Origin: Isoetes taiwanensis
Taxonomy: Eukaryota; Streptophyta; Lycopodiopsida; Isoetales; Isoetaceae
NCBI GenBank assembly: GCA_021234155.1
Contig: JAJEKV010000110.1
Location: 2,326,338 to 2,390,337, forward strand
DNA length: 64,000 nucleotides
Direction of reading: 5' to 3'
Both the position numbers and the translations under genes were made by a program. Positions 31,901 to 42,884 of this stretch are shown in pieces. Numbering within the stretch: the first letter of the stretch is position 1; every line of letters begins with the position of its first letter. The notes beneath the pieces are model-generated. The model saw only the letters and a list, made by a program, of their open reading frames with translations, was not told the DNA's origin and did no database searches.

Positions 31901-32861
31901 CTACTTAAGATTCACCGGATCGGAGATAAGAGCGCCATCTGGCAACACCAAAGAATGTATAGAAGTGGCGAGTTTCCTTCTTCTTGCAGCCGCAAAAAAG
32001 AACCGGGTACATCTATCTCCGTCCTTGAACCACTGCAACCCTGCCTTCACTTTGGCTTCAATAACTTTTACAGTTTCCATAGCCTTGATCTGAGATAATA
32101 ACTCCTTTTCTCTGACTCCACTAGTATGGCCACGAGCGCGGAGTACTTCTAATTCTTGGTACAATGCTTCTCCTGGTACTTCCTAATTCAGCAGCTCTGA
32201 CTCTCCCATATTCTTTTGCAAATGACTTCACTGCAGACAATGCTGCGACAACCCCAGACATGCCCCTACGAGGTGAGAAGGCCCGAGACCAAGCCCGACT
32301 ACAGCCAAGTTTGAACTCATCATCCTCCAGGTACTTGCAATTAAGCTTAAAGTAGATCCTGGTAGGTCGATGACAATTAGCCACATCATTAGTTAGAAGT
32401 TGTGGATTATGATCAGACACAGAGCTATCCAGAAGATTTGAGCGACGAAAGTCCGCTAGCCGAGCAGCTGCACAAGTATTAAAGTATCCTCTATCATGCC
32501 TTGCATAAGCTCTGCCCGCTCCTGTCCAACCATTACACCACGTAAAGGACTGATCACCATCAATCTCTATAAGCTGACCATCATGTAAAAGGCGTAGCCA
32601 TTGTTCTCGCTCGAATCCTTGCACCACTTCAGAACCGCGACCACTTCTATATGTTTCCAACTCGACCATATTGAAGTCGCCAACGAGCAACCATGCAACA
32701 TTCTGTCCAAGCTGGAGAACTTTACTCCTCGAGTTGCCCACAAAGCACCACTGGCCGACGCGAGGTCTATTATGAGCATACACATTTATCAAACCCTATT
32801 CTTGGCCCTTATCTTTCCATTTGATTATTATCCACCGCTTAGAACCTATCTGTTTGAGTAA
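31901..32861 (-). pseudogene. LINE 2 endonuclease and linker
   Basis: The frame 32121-32792 reads INVYAHNRP, LLVGDFNMVE, FTWCNGWTGAGRAYARHDRG and DHNPQL, typical APE-type endonuclease motifs with an intact GDFN. The linker 31901-32164 has LQWFKDGDRCTRFFFAA, which precedes RT in plant L1s. Upstream stops and the missing N-terminus make it non-functional. Confidence 0.8.
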
Positions 32862-33399
32862 AAGTGACATCCTGGGCGACTTCCATGCGGTAAAGCACAC
32901 CAACCTTAGATGCATCAGCAGTGGACACCAAGACATTATAGTCCCGGCCCAAATACATTAGCTACTTTATGTACATCACCGCTGGCGGCATTTATGCTCT
33001 TGGAGGCAACAAAAGGTCGAGAAAACTTAGGGCGGGTAAAGAGACAACACAGCTTCTTTTACTTGGGGAAGAAGCCACTCCCCTCACATTCCAAGACAAC
33101 AGGTTCATGTGGCCAAAATATTATGTTCCACCTCCATACCAATAGAGCCAGCCTCAACCATGTCCATCTCGCATGGTTCTGAAGGAAGGTCAGCCCACCT
33201 CGTCCTGGAAATTGGCAAGGGGTAGCCTCCTCTCTGTTCCACCCTTCCATTGTTTTGTTCAAAGACTTGGTGAGGGAGAGCCTCCTCTCTGCTCTACCCC
33301 CCATTATTTTGTTGGGTGGCGGCAAGGGAGAGCCTCCTCTCTGCTCCACCCTTCCATGCAAATTATCAGAATCGCTCATGACATGAGACACATGTTGAC

Positions 33400-33692
33400 T
33401 AGCCTTATTGCGTGCAGCTCTTTTCCATTTAACATTTGTCGATGTTCTTGAACACTTTCATGCCGCTCTTGCAATTCCTGGATCTTCTGTAACTTAGCCC
33501 TAGCATCCTCTTCAAAAGCGGGAGTATGCACAATCTTCTGTGGGATAGTGGTTTTAGCAGCAGATGGAGTAGCAACAACAGAGGTCGCAGTAGCATTGGC
33601 AGAAGGGACAACAGAGGGTAAAGGGGACACAACAGAGGTAGGAGGCACAGAGGAAGAAGGGACCATTGCAGGGCGATCTCTCTTAGCACGAT
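33400..33692 (-). pseudogene. LINE 2 ORF1 C-terminal remains
   Basis: A Pro/Ser/Ala-rich minus-strand stretch (SVPPTSVVSPLPSVVPSANA...) with LQKIQELQERHESVQEHRQ matches the end of the LINE 1 ORF1 region (KLQKIQEA...). It is the 5'-most LINE 2 sequence present. Confidence 0.5.
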
Positions 33693-33885
33693 GCGTCAGA
33701 TGTATCGTCAGGATAATCGTCAGAAACAATTCGTCAGAAGTATCGTCAAATGAAACGTCAGTTTTTACGTCAGAAGTTTTCGTCAGACATATCATCAGAA
33801 TATCGTCAGATATTTCGTCAACATATTCGTCAGAAAAATTGTCAGATATTTCATCAGAAAGTTCAGATTTTTTATTACTACAGTT
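33693..33885 (+). repeat. CACTA left subterminal repeats, continued
   Basis: About fourteen units of the type ATCGTCAGAAA, TTCGTCAGAAG, ACGTCAGTTTTT spaced 10-15 bases apart. This continues the array begun at 29731, so LINE 2 splits the array. Confidence 0.8.
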
Positions 33886-35327
33886 TTAATCATAACTTTT
33901 GATCCATGAGTTAGTTTTGGATGAAATTTGATGTGTTAGAAAGCTCTCTCTATGAATTGTCTAGTGACGTACAGTATGAGGGCTGTTTTTTCATATAGCC
34001 TAGAATGATAGGAAGCTCTACAGCCCAAGATAACAAATTTGTGCCATTGTACAAAACTAAGGATGCAATACATAGGTTGGGCTCATGTTCTATGAAGAAA
34101 CAAAGCAGGAAAAAAACCATGAAGGTAGTTGGTGCTATTGTAACGGGAAAATGTGCTATCATGAACCATTTGGTGCTACGCTTTTATAACATGAGCACAA
34201 TATGATTAAGACTATGGCTTGAGAAACCGATTGTAGTCATAACTTTTTTGACATGTAACAAAATGATTAGGCTTATGGATATTATGTTAAAACATATGCG
34301 TGCATTTTTCCCACATGCATGTCGACATGTGGTGGTCTACATGCAACTTTTGCATGTTACCTTTGTTATGGCTTATTGTTCTCACAAAAGGACTCATGAG
34401 CTTTATGGAATGCCTTACAAGTTCTCTAAGAAATGTTGATCTTTTGCCAAATAGTCATTTCACATAAAATTTAAATTTTAGGTTATTTGTTTAAGCCTTC
34501 CAAATGACAATTATGGCACATAAATTAAAAATATGGTAGATGAAAATATTTTTGAAGGTGTATTTGTGAAGATTGATTTAGGCATTTTCAAAATCGATTT
34601 TAGGGCATGACTGGAGCCAAGCGGCTACATCGCTACTTGCATCAACAAGGATCGGCCTTCATCGGCCTTGCACATGTTTTCCTGCCGGCTACGGAGCAGG
34701 TAGCAGCATTTGCATGGTTCCCAAAGGGGATGGAGCTTAACTGCCGGTTTGGAGGTTTTTCTACGGCCAAAACTGGAAATGGAACTTGTATCCAGCACCT
34801 TCTGATAAAAAATTGATGTCCATATCAGGTCGTTGCCGATTTTGTTCTAGAATGGGGCTCGCATGAAAACCATAAAAACCTCGATAGATAGGCTTCTCAT
34901 TCATCTCAGCAGATATTCTACAATGGTGGATAGTGAGTAGGCGCACACATGCGAACTACCCACGAAAAAATAAAGGGAATGTCCAATTATATAATTTGCT
35001 ACTTATTCTAAACTGGGTGCACCCTGAACTACCACAGTCGTTGGATCTGTCGATCCTACGGCCCATATTGTATGTTGGAGCCTCAGGGTGCCTCTCGTTT
35101 CGCTTATGCTCAGTTATGATGGGGTTTCCTATGATTTTGAAATGTCAAATACGAGTTTGCCTAAGGTTTTGATGCGATATCGAGACTCTATACGGCTTTG
35201 TATACGGATTTAGAAGATGTAATACGGGGTCTTGAACCTCTACCAAAAAAACTCAATATCCTGATAAGTCTACATTAACCAACATTTCTCTATGAGCTCA
35301 TGTAACTATTTTCTATCTTGAGTCTAT

Positions 35328-35328
<1 letters not shown>

Positions 35329-35361
<33 letters not shown>
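35329..35361 (-). repeat. Poly(T) run, possible minus-strand poly(A) tail
   Basis: 33 T in a row. Read on the minus strand it is a poly(A) tail about 140 bases after the structured motif at 35500-35564, so the two may be the 3' end of a retroposed sequence. Confidence 0.4.
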
Positions 35362-35365
<4 letters not shown>

Positions 35366-35499
35366 CAACCCATTCAATTATCTTAGGAATATATGGCCTA
35401 TGGTTCTAAGATTTGTCATTTTAACATCCATATGAAATCCCCCTGGAACCCCCTGTTATTATGCTACTTATAGATGTTTGGCTTGTGTACCTGCCGAAA

Positions 35500-35564
35500 G
35501 CTTATCACCGGGATTAAAAAACCCTGCCCTTTTGGGTTTTCGAGGAAAAACCCTAGTGATAAGC
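35500..35564. repeat. Conserved stem-loop motif, copy 1
   Basis: Core GGATTAAAAAACCCTGCC, then GGGTTTTCGAGGAAAAACCC, enclosed by a perfect 9-bp outer stem GCTTATCAC/GTGATAAGC. A second copy at 59681-59751 has the same core but a different, again perfect, 9-bp outer stem. It resembles a conserved AAAAACC...GGAAAACCC motif seen in small plant retroelements; this assignment is from general recollection and uncertain. Confidence 0.55.
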
Positions 35565-35699
35565 CTTCGACAAGGGGTTTGGACAAACGTAAGGCAGAGA
35601 ATTCGCTCCCAAAACCCATGAATAGAGAAGTCGAAGTTGCCGCCGCTCGCCAACCTGTACCTGCACATCACCGACACTAGAAAAAATGTGACAAAATAA

Positions 35700-36392
35700 A
35701 CCTCCCAAAGTGGAGGGGCTGATCACGCGTGCCACGCGACAATAAAACAAAAACCTCTTCAAATAGAGGGGCTGGTCACGCGTGCCAGGCGACAAATACA
35801 TTAAGCAAAGAAGGGGGGGAGGGTGGGTTCAAAGAAAAGAGAATAAGGTACTGCTGAGAGAGAAGAGGAAGCGCCGATGAGACGTTGATGAAGAACCTCG
35901 CCTAATATAGCGATCTCCCAACCAAAGAAGGCATGCGCCGCATGCATGCATGCAAGACATGCATGGTCGCCCCATTCTAGAATTTCGATCCGATGGCTCG
36001 GATCAATGGGATTCTAGAATGGGGCTCGCATGAAAACCACAAAAACCTCCCGAATAGAAGAGAACTTCCTTATCAAACGGGATCGAGGACGAAGGTCAAA
36101 GGATTATGGCTAAAGAAGAGGCAAGGCCGAGAAAGGACATGCCACAGCATGAAAGAAATGCCAAATTGGTTAATCCAAGCAGAGAGAAGCCCCTCCCCTG
36201 CATGGGTTCAAAGAAAAGAGAATAAGATACTGTTGAGAGAGAAGAGGAAGCGCCGATGAGACGTTGATGAAGAACCTCGCCTAATATAGCGATCTCCCAA
36301 CCAGAGAAGGCATGCGCCGCATGCATGCATGCAAGACATGCATGGTCGCCCCATTCTAGAATTTCGATCCGATGGCTCGGATCAATGGGATT
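35700..36392 (+). repeat. Direct repeats inside CACTA
   Basis: Two units of about 65 bases (35700-35798) share GAGGGGCTGATCACGCGTGCC-like cores. Then a 188-base unit at 35826-36013 recurs at 36205-36392 with only a few differences. A 14-bp inverted repeat CCCCATTCTAGAAT/ATTCTAGAATGGGG spans 35970-36023, and a related piece lies at 34848-34895. Confidence 0.85.
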
Positions 36393-37481
36393 AACTTTTT
36401 GCCTATGTGTATAATGCAAGAATTGGATCCATAGAGCAGATTGATGCCATGTATGGCAAAAACTAGCGTGAATCCATGTTTTTGCATTGAGAAGGGTTAT
36501 TTTCATTGCGTAAACTGGCTTTAAAGCTCTGGCCGACATTTTAAGTTCCGGATTTATGCTCCAGGTTTAGTATTCTGTGCCATAGCCAGAATTAGGTTTA
36601 TCGGATTTGATGGAACTTGTTGCTTTTTGTCTTGTAATCCATTCTAGGTCTGTTGCTGGCAACATGGATTGTAGGTGTTTAACACAAGGGGAGCATAAGT
36701 CATTGCTGGCATAAGGAGTTCAAAAGGGGAAAATTTGGATTGAAACATGGAAAATGCACTCAATCAGGTTAGAACTTGAATGCTTTAACTATGTTTGTTT
36801 TCTAAGAAGAGTTTATATAAGATTCTTTATGCTGCCATAGTTTATTAAAATGCCAAGGCATGCAGATTAATCTCAAAATAGAATGATTTAACCTTGAACT
36901 AGTTTTGCTAGTGTGACGGCTGTTGATACATGCTTGGTTCTCATATGAGCCTATTCAGGTGTTAAATGTCTAAATATAAGCATTACTATGCTCTAAAATG
37001 TTGATATGTGCTAAGGTGTAAGACATGGAAAGTCTTGCATTAGTTTATGTATTAAGAGTTTACTTTAGTGCACAAGCATATGTGACCAGATCTTTTAGCA
37101 AGCAAACACATCAATTTGAGCACTCTGGATACACATTGAGTTCGAAATGGTTTTGTCTATCATGACTGTTTGCCAGATTATTAGCATTTTGCTTTACATT
37201 GCTTGCTCGAAGTGAAATGGTGATGGAAAGTATTCATGCCATAAAACCTCATAAAATCGAGTTGAATTACATGAGACGATTTTTTGTATTGGTGAATGGA
37301 TATGTCCTGCATTTAACGATGTACATATTTAGGCTGCTATTTTAACATGTGTAGATTACTTAGATTGCTATATTAACATGTGTAGATTGCCGTTGCTTCT
37401 CTCCAAGCAAGAGTAATGATTTTTATCTTAAATATTTATTTATGAGGCAAGTGTAAATATTTTATTTTTTGTTGCAACAGA

Positions 37482-37687
37482 TGATTGAAGATATATACCA
37501 TCAGGCATGCTGGTTGTACATCATTGCATGCCAATTCACAAAGGCTATCCAATGGTAAGCAATTGTTTGATTTCATTATTTAATCTCTCAATTTTTTATT
37601 TACTATTGTTGAAGGCGTATCGCATTGGAGTGCATGTCATTTGGACAAGCAAGCACGAGTTTCTTATCCTACACATGCTGAAGACTG
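37482..37687 (+). other. Possible captured exon pair
   Basis: An acceptor-like TTGTTGCAACAG precedes an open stretch from ATG at 37482 that ends at a good donor GTAAGC (37555). A second acceptor TTGTTGAAG precedes 37614, giving a continued frame to TGA at about 37682. About 46 residues in total, with no recognisable family. The splice-like borders are the only support. Confidence 0.25.
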
Positions 37688-38590
37688 AGTTCAAAAACCT
37701 TTGGATAAGTCAAGAACCCCTTCAGTCTTTGCTACATGCCCTGGAGGTTCTTTGGAAGGTTCTGGTGGATGATTTCTTTGCTTTATATAAAGTTACAAGT
37801 GTAACCTTTCATAAAATATAAATGGAAATGCTGGATTGTTAAATTGCTAAGCCTCGTAAAAAGTTCTTTCCTTAGTTTCATTCCCTACCTTGTATAATTG
37901 CATATCATAAAATATGCATTTGTGTTAGATGCTTCTAACTTTACATCCACTTTCATGGATTTAATGTTAACTCAACTTCCAATAACTACTTTTGATAAAT
38001 CTAGTTCCATTGAATAACCACTTTAAACTTGCATCTTAGCAAATATAATGACAAACGAAGGGCTGGCGCCTGGAGCTAGGGTTCTGACGGCAAAATTTTG
38101 ATCGGTGATATCTCTCTTATCTGGTGTCGGATTTTGGCGTGCTTGGGCTCGTTGGAAAGCTTGCTCTGAGCTCTTTCCAGCGGTGTATAGCATCAGCTGT
38201 TTTGCATGTGATTTGTTGCTGCAAACATCTGATTTCCGGACTGGTTCGGATGACATGGCTCCTGCCAGACAGGCTGATGGGGGCTCGATTGAGCCTCATG
38301 GCTTGGGGCTGAAGCCAAGGGAGATGGCGAGGAGAAATAATCCTCCAGTAAAGGGGAAGGGCGCGGGTCTCAGCATGCATGAAGAGGCGCGGGCTGTAGG
38401 AAGTGGCATGCAATTGGTGGCAGAGATGAGGGAGCTCTTGGAATCCCCTTCGGTTGAGAGGTATGTGGATTGCTCTTAGATCTGAGGACAGGGTTGTGGC
38501 AGGGGCTGGTGATCCTGCTGGGGATGTCCCAGTAGCGGTATGTGCTGAGCATGAGGTGGCTGGAGCAACCCGATTGGAGGTAGAGACTAG

Positions 38591-38724
38591 TGTGGCCCAT
38601 GACTCTATGGAGGTGCCTGGGGGGCTTCCAACACGTGTTGGAAGTGGAATATCACGAGTTGTGGCCCATGACTCTGTGGAGGTGCCTGGGGGACTTCCAA
38701 CACGTGTTGGAAGTGGAATATCAC
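38591..38724 (+). repeat. Two tandem 65-70-bp units with a CACGTG palindrome
   Basis: GTGGCCCATGACTCTATGGA starts the first unit and GTGGCCCATGACTCTGTGGA the second. Each contains the perfect 20-bp palindrome CTTCCAACACGTGTTGGAAG. Confidence 0.9.
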
Positions 38725-38846
38725 GTAGAGCGGTTGTGGGTCACATTGCCGTGATTAATCCTCCTCCGGCTCTAGATGCCGACTCGTGGAGAGGGGCTGA
38801 TGGCCCGGGTGGGTAGGCATGTGGGGCTGGACACTTCTCCTCCGGG

Positions 38847-39730
38847 ATGAATAGGTCGATCCTCGGTTGGAATGTGCGGGGGTGCGGTCCTCTAGTAGTA
38901 AGAGGGCCCGTATTTCTTTGGCACCGGCGCCAAGGCCCCGATATTGTTTGCATTCAGGAGCATAAGTGTATCCTGAGGGGTGATATGTCCGAGCTCATGA
39001 ATATGGTTGGTAGGCGGTTTGGCTTTATTGCTTCTTCTTCCGGGCGGACTAGTGGGGGTACTCTTATTGCTTGGAAGATGGATGTGCAGGTCACATACCG
39101 CAGCAGACATGTGTTTGGTCTGGTCGGTGGGCAATAATTAAGTGGTTGGAGGGCGGGCAAGAGTGGGGATTGTTAATGTTTATGCCCCTAATCAGCCTTC
39201 TCGGTGAGGGTGCTTTGTGGGCCACATCGGAATAAGTTGCGAGCCCTTGGTGGGTTGCGAGGTTGCTTGGTTGTTGTTAGGGGATTTCAATATGGTAGAG
39301 CGAGTAGAAGATCGCTGTTCGGTTCGCGCACCAGCTTGTGCGTGGATTTGAGAGGGACCCGGTGGTCTCGTTTTGTTGAGGATTTGGCCTTGGTTGAGGT
39401 CCACGGGGACTTGTCTTTCACCTATTGTAATAGGCAGATTAGTGCTTGGGCGGGCGTATGCTAGGCATGACCGGTGCTATGCTTCCCCATGCGCATTGGA
39501 TGGTGTGCCCCTTTGCGCCCGGAGTAACATTCTGTCTACCTCCATTTCTGATCATTACCCTCGTGTTTTGTCGGTCGAGTGCGGTTGCCTCTCGGCCTTC
39601 TCGGACGGTGTTCCGTTTGAAACCCGGCCCCGGCCGATGCGGATTTCGGCCCGGTGCCGGGAGTTGTGGCTTGATACCTTTTCATCTCTGAAGGGTATAT
39701 CCGGTATGGTGACCTGCGTTGGCCAGGGTT
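38847..39730 (+). pseudogene. LINE 3 endonuclease, broken
   Basis: The frame at 38847-39137 reads ILGWNVRGCGPL and CIQEHKCILRGD, then moves through frames with LLLGDFNMVE-type sequence near 39280, RHDRCYASPCALDG and SISDHYPRVLS. APE-type order, several frameshifts. Confidence 0.8.
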
Positions 39731-39759
39731 AAGCGTTTTGCTAAGGTCTTTGGTAGGCG

Positions 39760-41690
39760 GTGTCGGTGCGCAGGAGGCGGCAGGAGTTGCATAGTCTTTA
39801 TCAGGAGTTGGAGAAGATTCGGGCGCAGCCTTCTGATGGCATTAGGGAGAATGCAGTGTTGCAGCGTATTGTTGCTTTGGAGCAGGTTAAAGTGCATGAG
39901 GCGCGTGTGAAGGCAGCCCTTACCTGGTTGAAGGAGGGGGATACAAGTTCGTCGGTGTTCTTCAGAGCAGCTAGGCAACGGCGATATGCAGCATCTATGG
40001 CGTCCCTTGCTTTGCCTGATGGCCGGACTTTGGAGGATCCCGCTGAGTTGCAGAGGTATGTGCATGCTCATTTCTCAGGGTTTTTTGCGCAGCGCACTCT
40101 TCCCTATGAGCAGCAGATGCATGAGCTTGTTTTGGGGGCTGTTAAGCCATCTATTTTGCCTCACCAACGTGAGAGCTTGGAGCAGGAGCTCTTCAGAGAG
40201 GATTTAGCGGAGGCATGTATGTGCATGGCCAAGGATAAATGTCCTGGGATGGATGGCATCCCTGTGGAGTTCTTTCAGACTTATTGGGAGTGGGCTGGTG
40301 AGTCTGTGTACCAGGTGTATCTTGAGTTGCTGCAGTCTTCTCACATGGATAGGATCTTGAATACCACATGCATTTCCTTGATTCCTAAGGTTAAGCAGCC
40401 TTCTACTATTAATGATTGGAGGCCTATATCCTTGTTGTCCTCTGTGTACAAGATTATTGCGAAAGCCCTGGCCGAGAAGTTGAAGCCGGTGTTGACTTCT
40501 TCCATTAGTAAGGTGCAGTCTGGGTTTGTTCCTGGGAGGAACATTTTGACTAATGTTGTTTTGCTTATGAGGGCCTTTATTGGGCGGAGAACAGGTCAAG
40601 GCATTGCCTATCTTAAGCTTGACTTTGCCAAAGCTTATGATAGTGTCCGTTGGGGAGTTCTTATGCGCCATGATGTTAGCGTTGGGTCGTGGTCCACGCT
40701 TTACTGAGACGATCATGAAGCCGCATAGGTCGGCCCACGGGCTACTGGTGGTGTGCCGGGGTGAACCCTCCGCCTTTTTCTCCTAGGGCGGAGGGGTGCG
40801 TCGGGGTGCCCTTTGGCACCATTTTTGTTTACGATTGTGGCGAGAGGCCTTTGTCTCGATTGTTTTTTGGCTGCAAAGTGGAGGAGGGGTGGTGGATGGG
40901 CGGATGCGGGATGGTAGTCGGCAGATTATTAACCGGTCAGCCGATGACACTTTTCTCTTCTTGGTGGCGTAAGAGAGGAATTTATGGAATGTGAAGGGTT
41001 TTTTGGATACTTTCTCCTTGGCCTCGGGCATTCTTTGAATTGGGGTAAATGCTCGCATTATGGGCCCGATTGACTCCGCCTCCCCTTGTTTGGCTCTATT
41101 CCCTTGGAAGGTGCTTCGAGGTAATGTGTGTACTAAAGCTGTTGGGTATTCCCTTTGGAGGGGATGTTTCCATGGGGAGGGTGTGGGATGAGATTTTGCG
41201 GGGGGTTGCGTAAAACACCTCAATTGGTGGAAGGGTAGCAAGTTGTCCATGGCAGGTACTTTGTAGCACTCATGTGTATACAGACATCTGCGATGTTAGC
41301 TCGAGGGTAAGATACGTGCTTTGGATAAGATTGTTCAAATTTTGTGTGGGGCGGGGGGATGATGAAGGGGGTTGTTAAAGTGGCTTGGTGGAAGTGTCTC
41401 CGCCCCGAGGAGGATGGGGGCTTGGCCATTCTGGATTTGGCACTTTGCATAGTAAGGTGTTGGTCTCTAAATTTATTTGGAGCATTCTCGCAGGATGGAG
41501 CATCTTCTCTGGTGCGGCACTATTGTGGCAATCTCTTCGCCATTGTGTGGCATTTGGAAAGTAAATGCATGCATGTAGAGTTGCCCCGGCAATGTTGTAT
41601 GGTCTCGGCCTTTCCCACATGCATCCCCTTTTCTCACGGGGTGTTGCGGGCTTGGGATCACGTGTCGTGTGCTCTTCCAGCCTAGATTAT
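39760..41690 (+). pseudogene. LINE 3 reverse transcriptase, broken
   Basis: The open frame 39760-40707 covers the linker and RT fingers: LTWLKEGDTSSSVFFRAARQ, KCPGMDGIPVEFFQTYWEW, CISLIPKVKQP, DWRPISLLSSVYKIIAKALA, LKLDFAKAYDSVRW. It then frameshifts; the active-site region near 40935-40955 reads SADD in place of YADD. The following part to 41690 is scattered over frames. Confidence 0.82.
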
Positions 41691-42613
41691 GCCTAAGTTT
41701 ATCACCACTCTTCTCCTTTCTTGTGGGTTCCTCTACCCCCTGCGCATTTTGCCCTTGGTGCCCGCGTGCATGCTCGGGACCGAAGGGCCCGTTGGAGGCG
41801 AGCTCTTTGTGCTCACCTTGGAGGATTGGTATTGGGATGGTCAGCTAGCCGTTGGGAGTTCTTTCGAGCTCGCCGCTGAAGGACGGTGGCCAGGGCTATC
41901 CGGGAACAAGTGGCGGGGAGTATTCCGCTACACATACCTATAGTCCCTCAGGGTGATGTGGTGGTGCAGGTTTGGAAGGTTCATCCGGATGTTGTATCTT
42001 CTTGTTTTGTGCGGTCTTGTTACCGGGTGTTGGCTATTCATGACACTCCCCCTTCGGGCAAGTGGTCTCGCAGCTTCCGGGTTCTCGATGGCTTTCGGTT
42101 TGGGCGTGGACATGGAGCTCACTTCCCCACCGAAGGTTCGGGTGCTTCGCGTGGCGGTGGTGCACCGCTATATCGGGGGTGAATGTCCTTGTGAGTCAGT
42201 TTAGGCCGGGTGTGAGCCCTCTTTGCCCTTGTTGTGGCCTTCATCGTGAGGCCCGTGGAGCATTATGCGGTTTTATGCCCTCACATGCGGGTTGCACAGG
42301 ATTGGGTCGTGGCTCGCTTTGTGTGAGATTGAATAGCCAACAATTGCTGCTTCATGTATATCCCGGTGCTTGGCCGCCAGATGCGGCAGCAAGCCTTGCA
42401 TCCGTATGCGTGGCTTGGTTGGTGTGGTTGATTTGGAAGCGGGGCGGTTGTGGATCTTTCAAGGGATTGACTGCGGCCCCTCTCGATTCCTCGATTTCGG
42501 TACAAGCTATTTCAAAGCTTTTTGGTGTTCAGGGATTAGTAGAGCGGAAGTTTTCCATTTGGCGGGACTTCTTGGGTGTGGTAGATGGTGATGGTCAGTT
42601 TGTACAGCAGTAG
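41691..42613 (+). pseudogene. LINE 3 C-terminal zinc region (zf-RVT type)
   Basis: Frames at 41886-42182 and 42062-42613. The cysteine cluster LCPCCGLHREA (about 42225) followed by WLVWLIWKRGG matches the C-terminal zinc-binding region of plant L1 pol proteins. Confidence 0.65.
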
Positions 42614-42654
42614 AGTTGCAGTTGTTGTGGAGTGTCGAGGTATCACTGTCTCTG

Positions 42655-42884
42655 AAGTAAGGTGACAAAAATGCTTCTAAATATTGTGGCGAAAATATCG
42701 ACAAAAAAGCTGACGAAAAAACTGACGATAATTCTAACGAAAATTGTGACGAAAAAAGCGATGAAAAATCTGACGCAAAAATCTGACGTCAGAATATGCG
42801 TCAGCCATATTAGTCTGGGCAGTTGCTATTCTGTGAAGGATTTCTGACGATTTGTCTGACGCAGAACATGCATTCTCTTGTATG
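42655..42884 (+). repeat. CACTA right subterminal repeats and right end
   Basis: Units such as GCTGACGAAAAAACTGACGA, ATTGTGACGAAAA and TCTGACGCAAAAATCTGACG, inverted relative to the left array. The element ends CATTCTCTTGTATG. Confidence 0.75.

Larger units (their letters stand above)
29906..33692 (-). mobile_element. LINE 2 fragment, reversed, lacking both ends
   Basis: Closely related to LINE 1 and lying inside the CACTA left array. On the minus strand it starts at the sequence matching LINE 1 near 26258 (AGAGAGATCGCCCTG) and stops at the sequence matching LINE 1 near 43205 (TTTGTGTCTTCT), without 3' end or poly(A). Losing the 3' end is not expected of normal LINE insertion. Confidence 0.8.
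33886..38050 (+). other. CACTA internal DNA of unknown origin
   Basis: About 4.2 kb without a recognisable transposase or host gene. It contains a poly(T) run (35329-35361), a structured motif (35500-35564), direct repeats (35700-36392) and one exon-like pair (37482-37687). Confidence 0.5.
38051..42654 (+). mobile_element. LINE 3 inside CACTA (forward)
   Basis: An L1-type LINE, more GC-rich and more diverged than LINEs 1 and 2. Parts are a 5' region, short ORF1 remains, endonuclease, RT and zinc region, without a clear poly(A) tail before the CACTA right array. Its presence in the same CACTA element with LINE 2 in opposite orientation makes the cargo an imperfect LINE palindrome. Confidence 0.8.
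29731..42884 (+). mobile_element. CACTA-like DNA transposon (13,154 bp) inserted in LINE 1
   Basis: The left end is CACTACAAGAGAACGAC. The right end, read in reverse complement, is CATACAAGAGAAT, the same terminus with one base lost. A 3-bp duplication GCT flanks both ends (29728-29730 and 42885-42887), as for CACTA elements. Subterminal arrays of short CGTCAGA/CTGACGA-type repeats lie at both ends. LINE 1 sequence joins across the insertion, as judged against LINE 2. No TNP2-like transposase was recognised, so it is probably non-autonomous. Confidence 0.8.

Noticed and set aside
33886-38050. CACTA transposase
   Set aside because: No frame resembles TNP2 or TNPD; frames are short and unrecognised.
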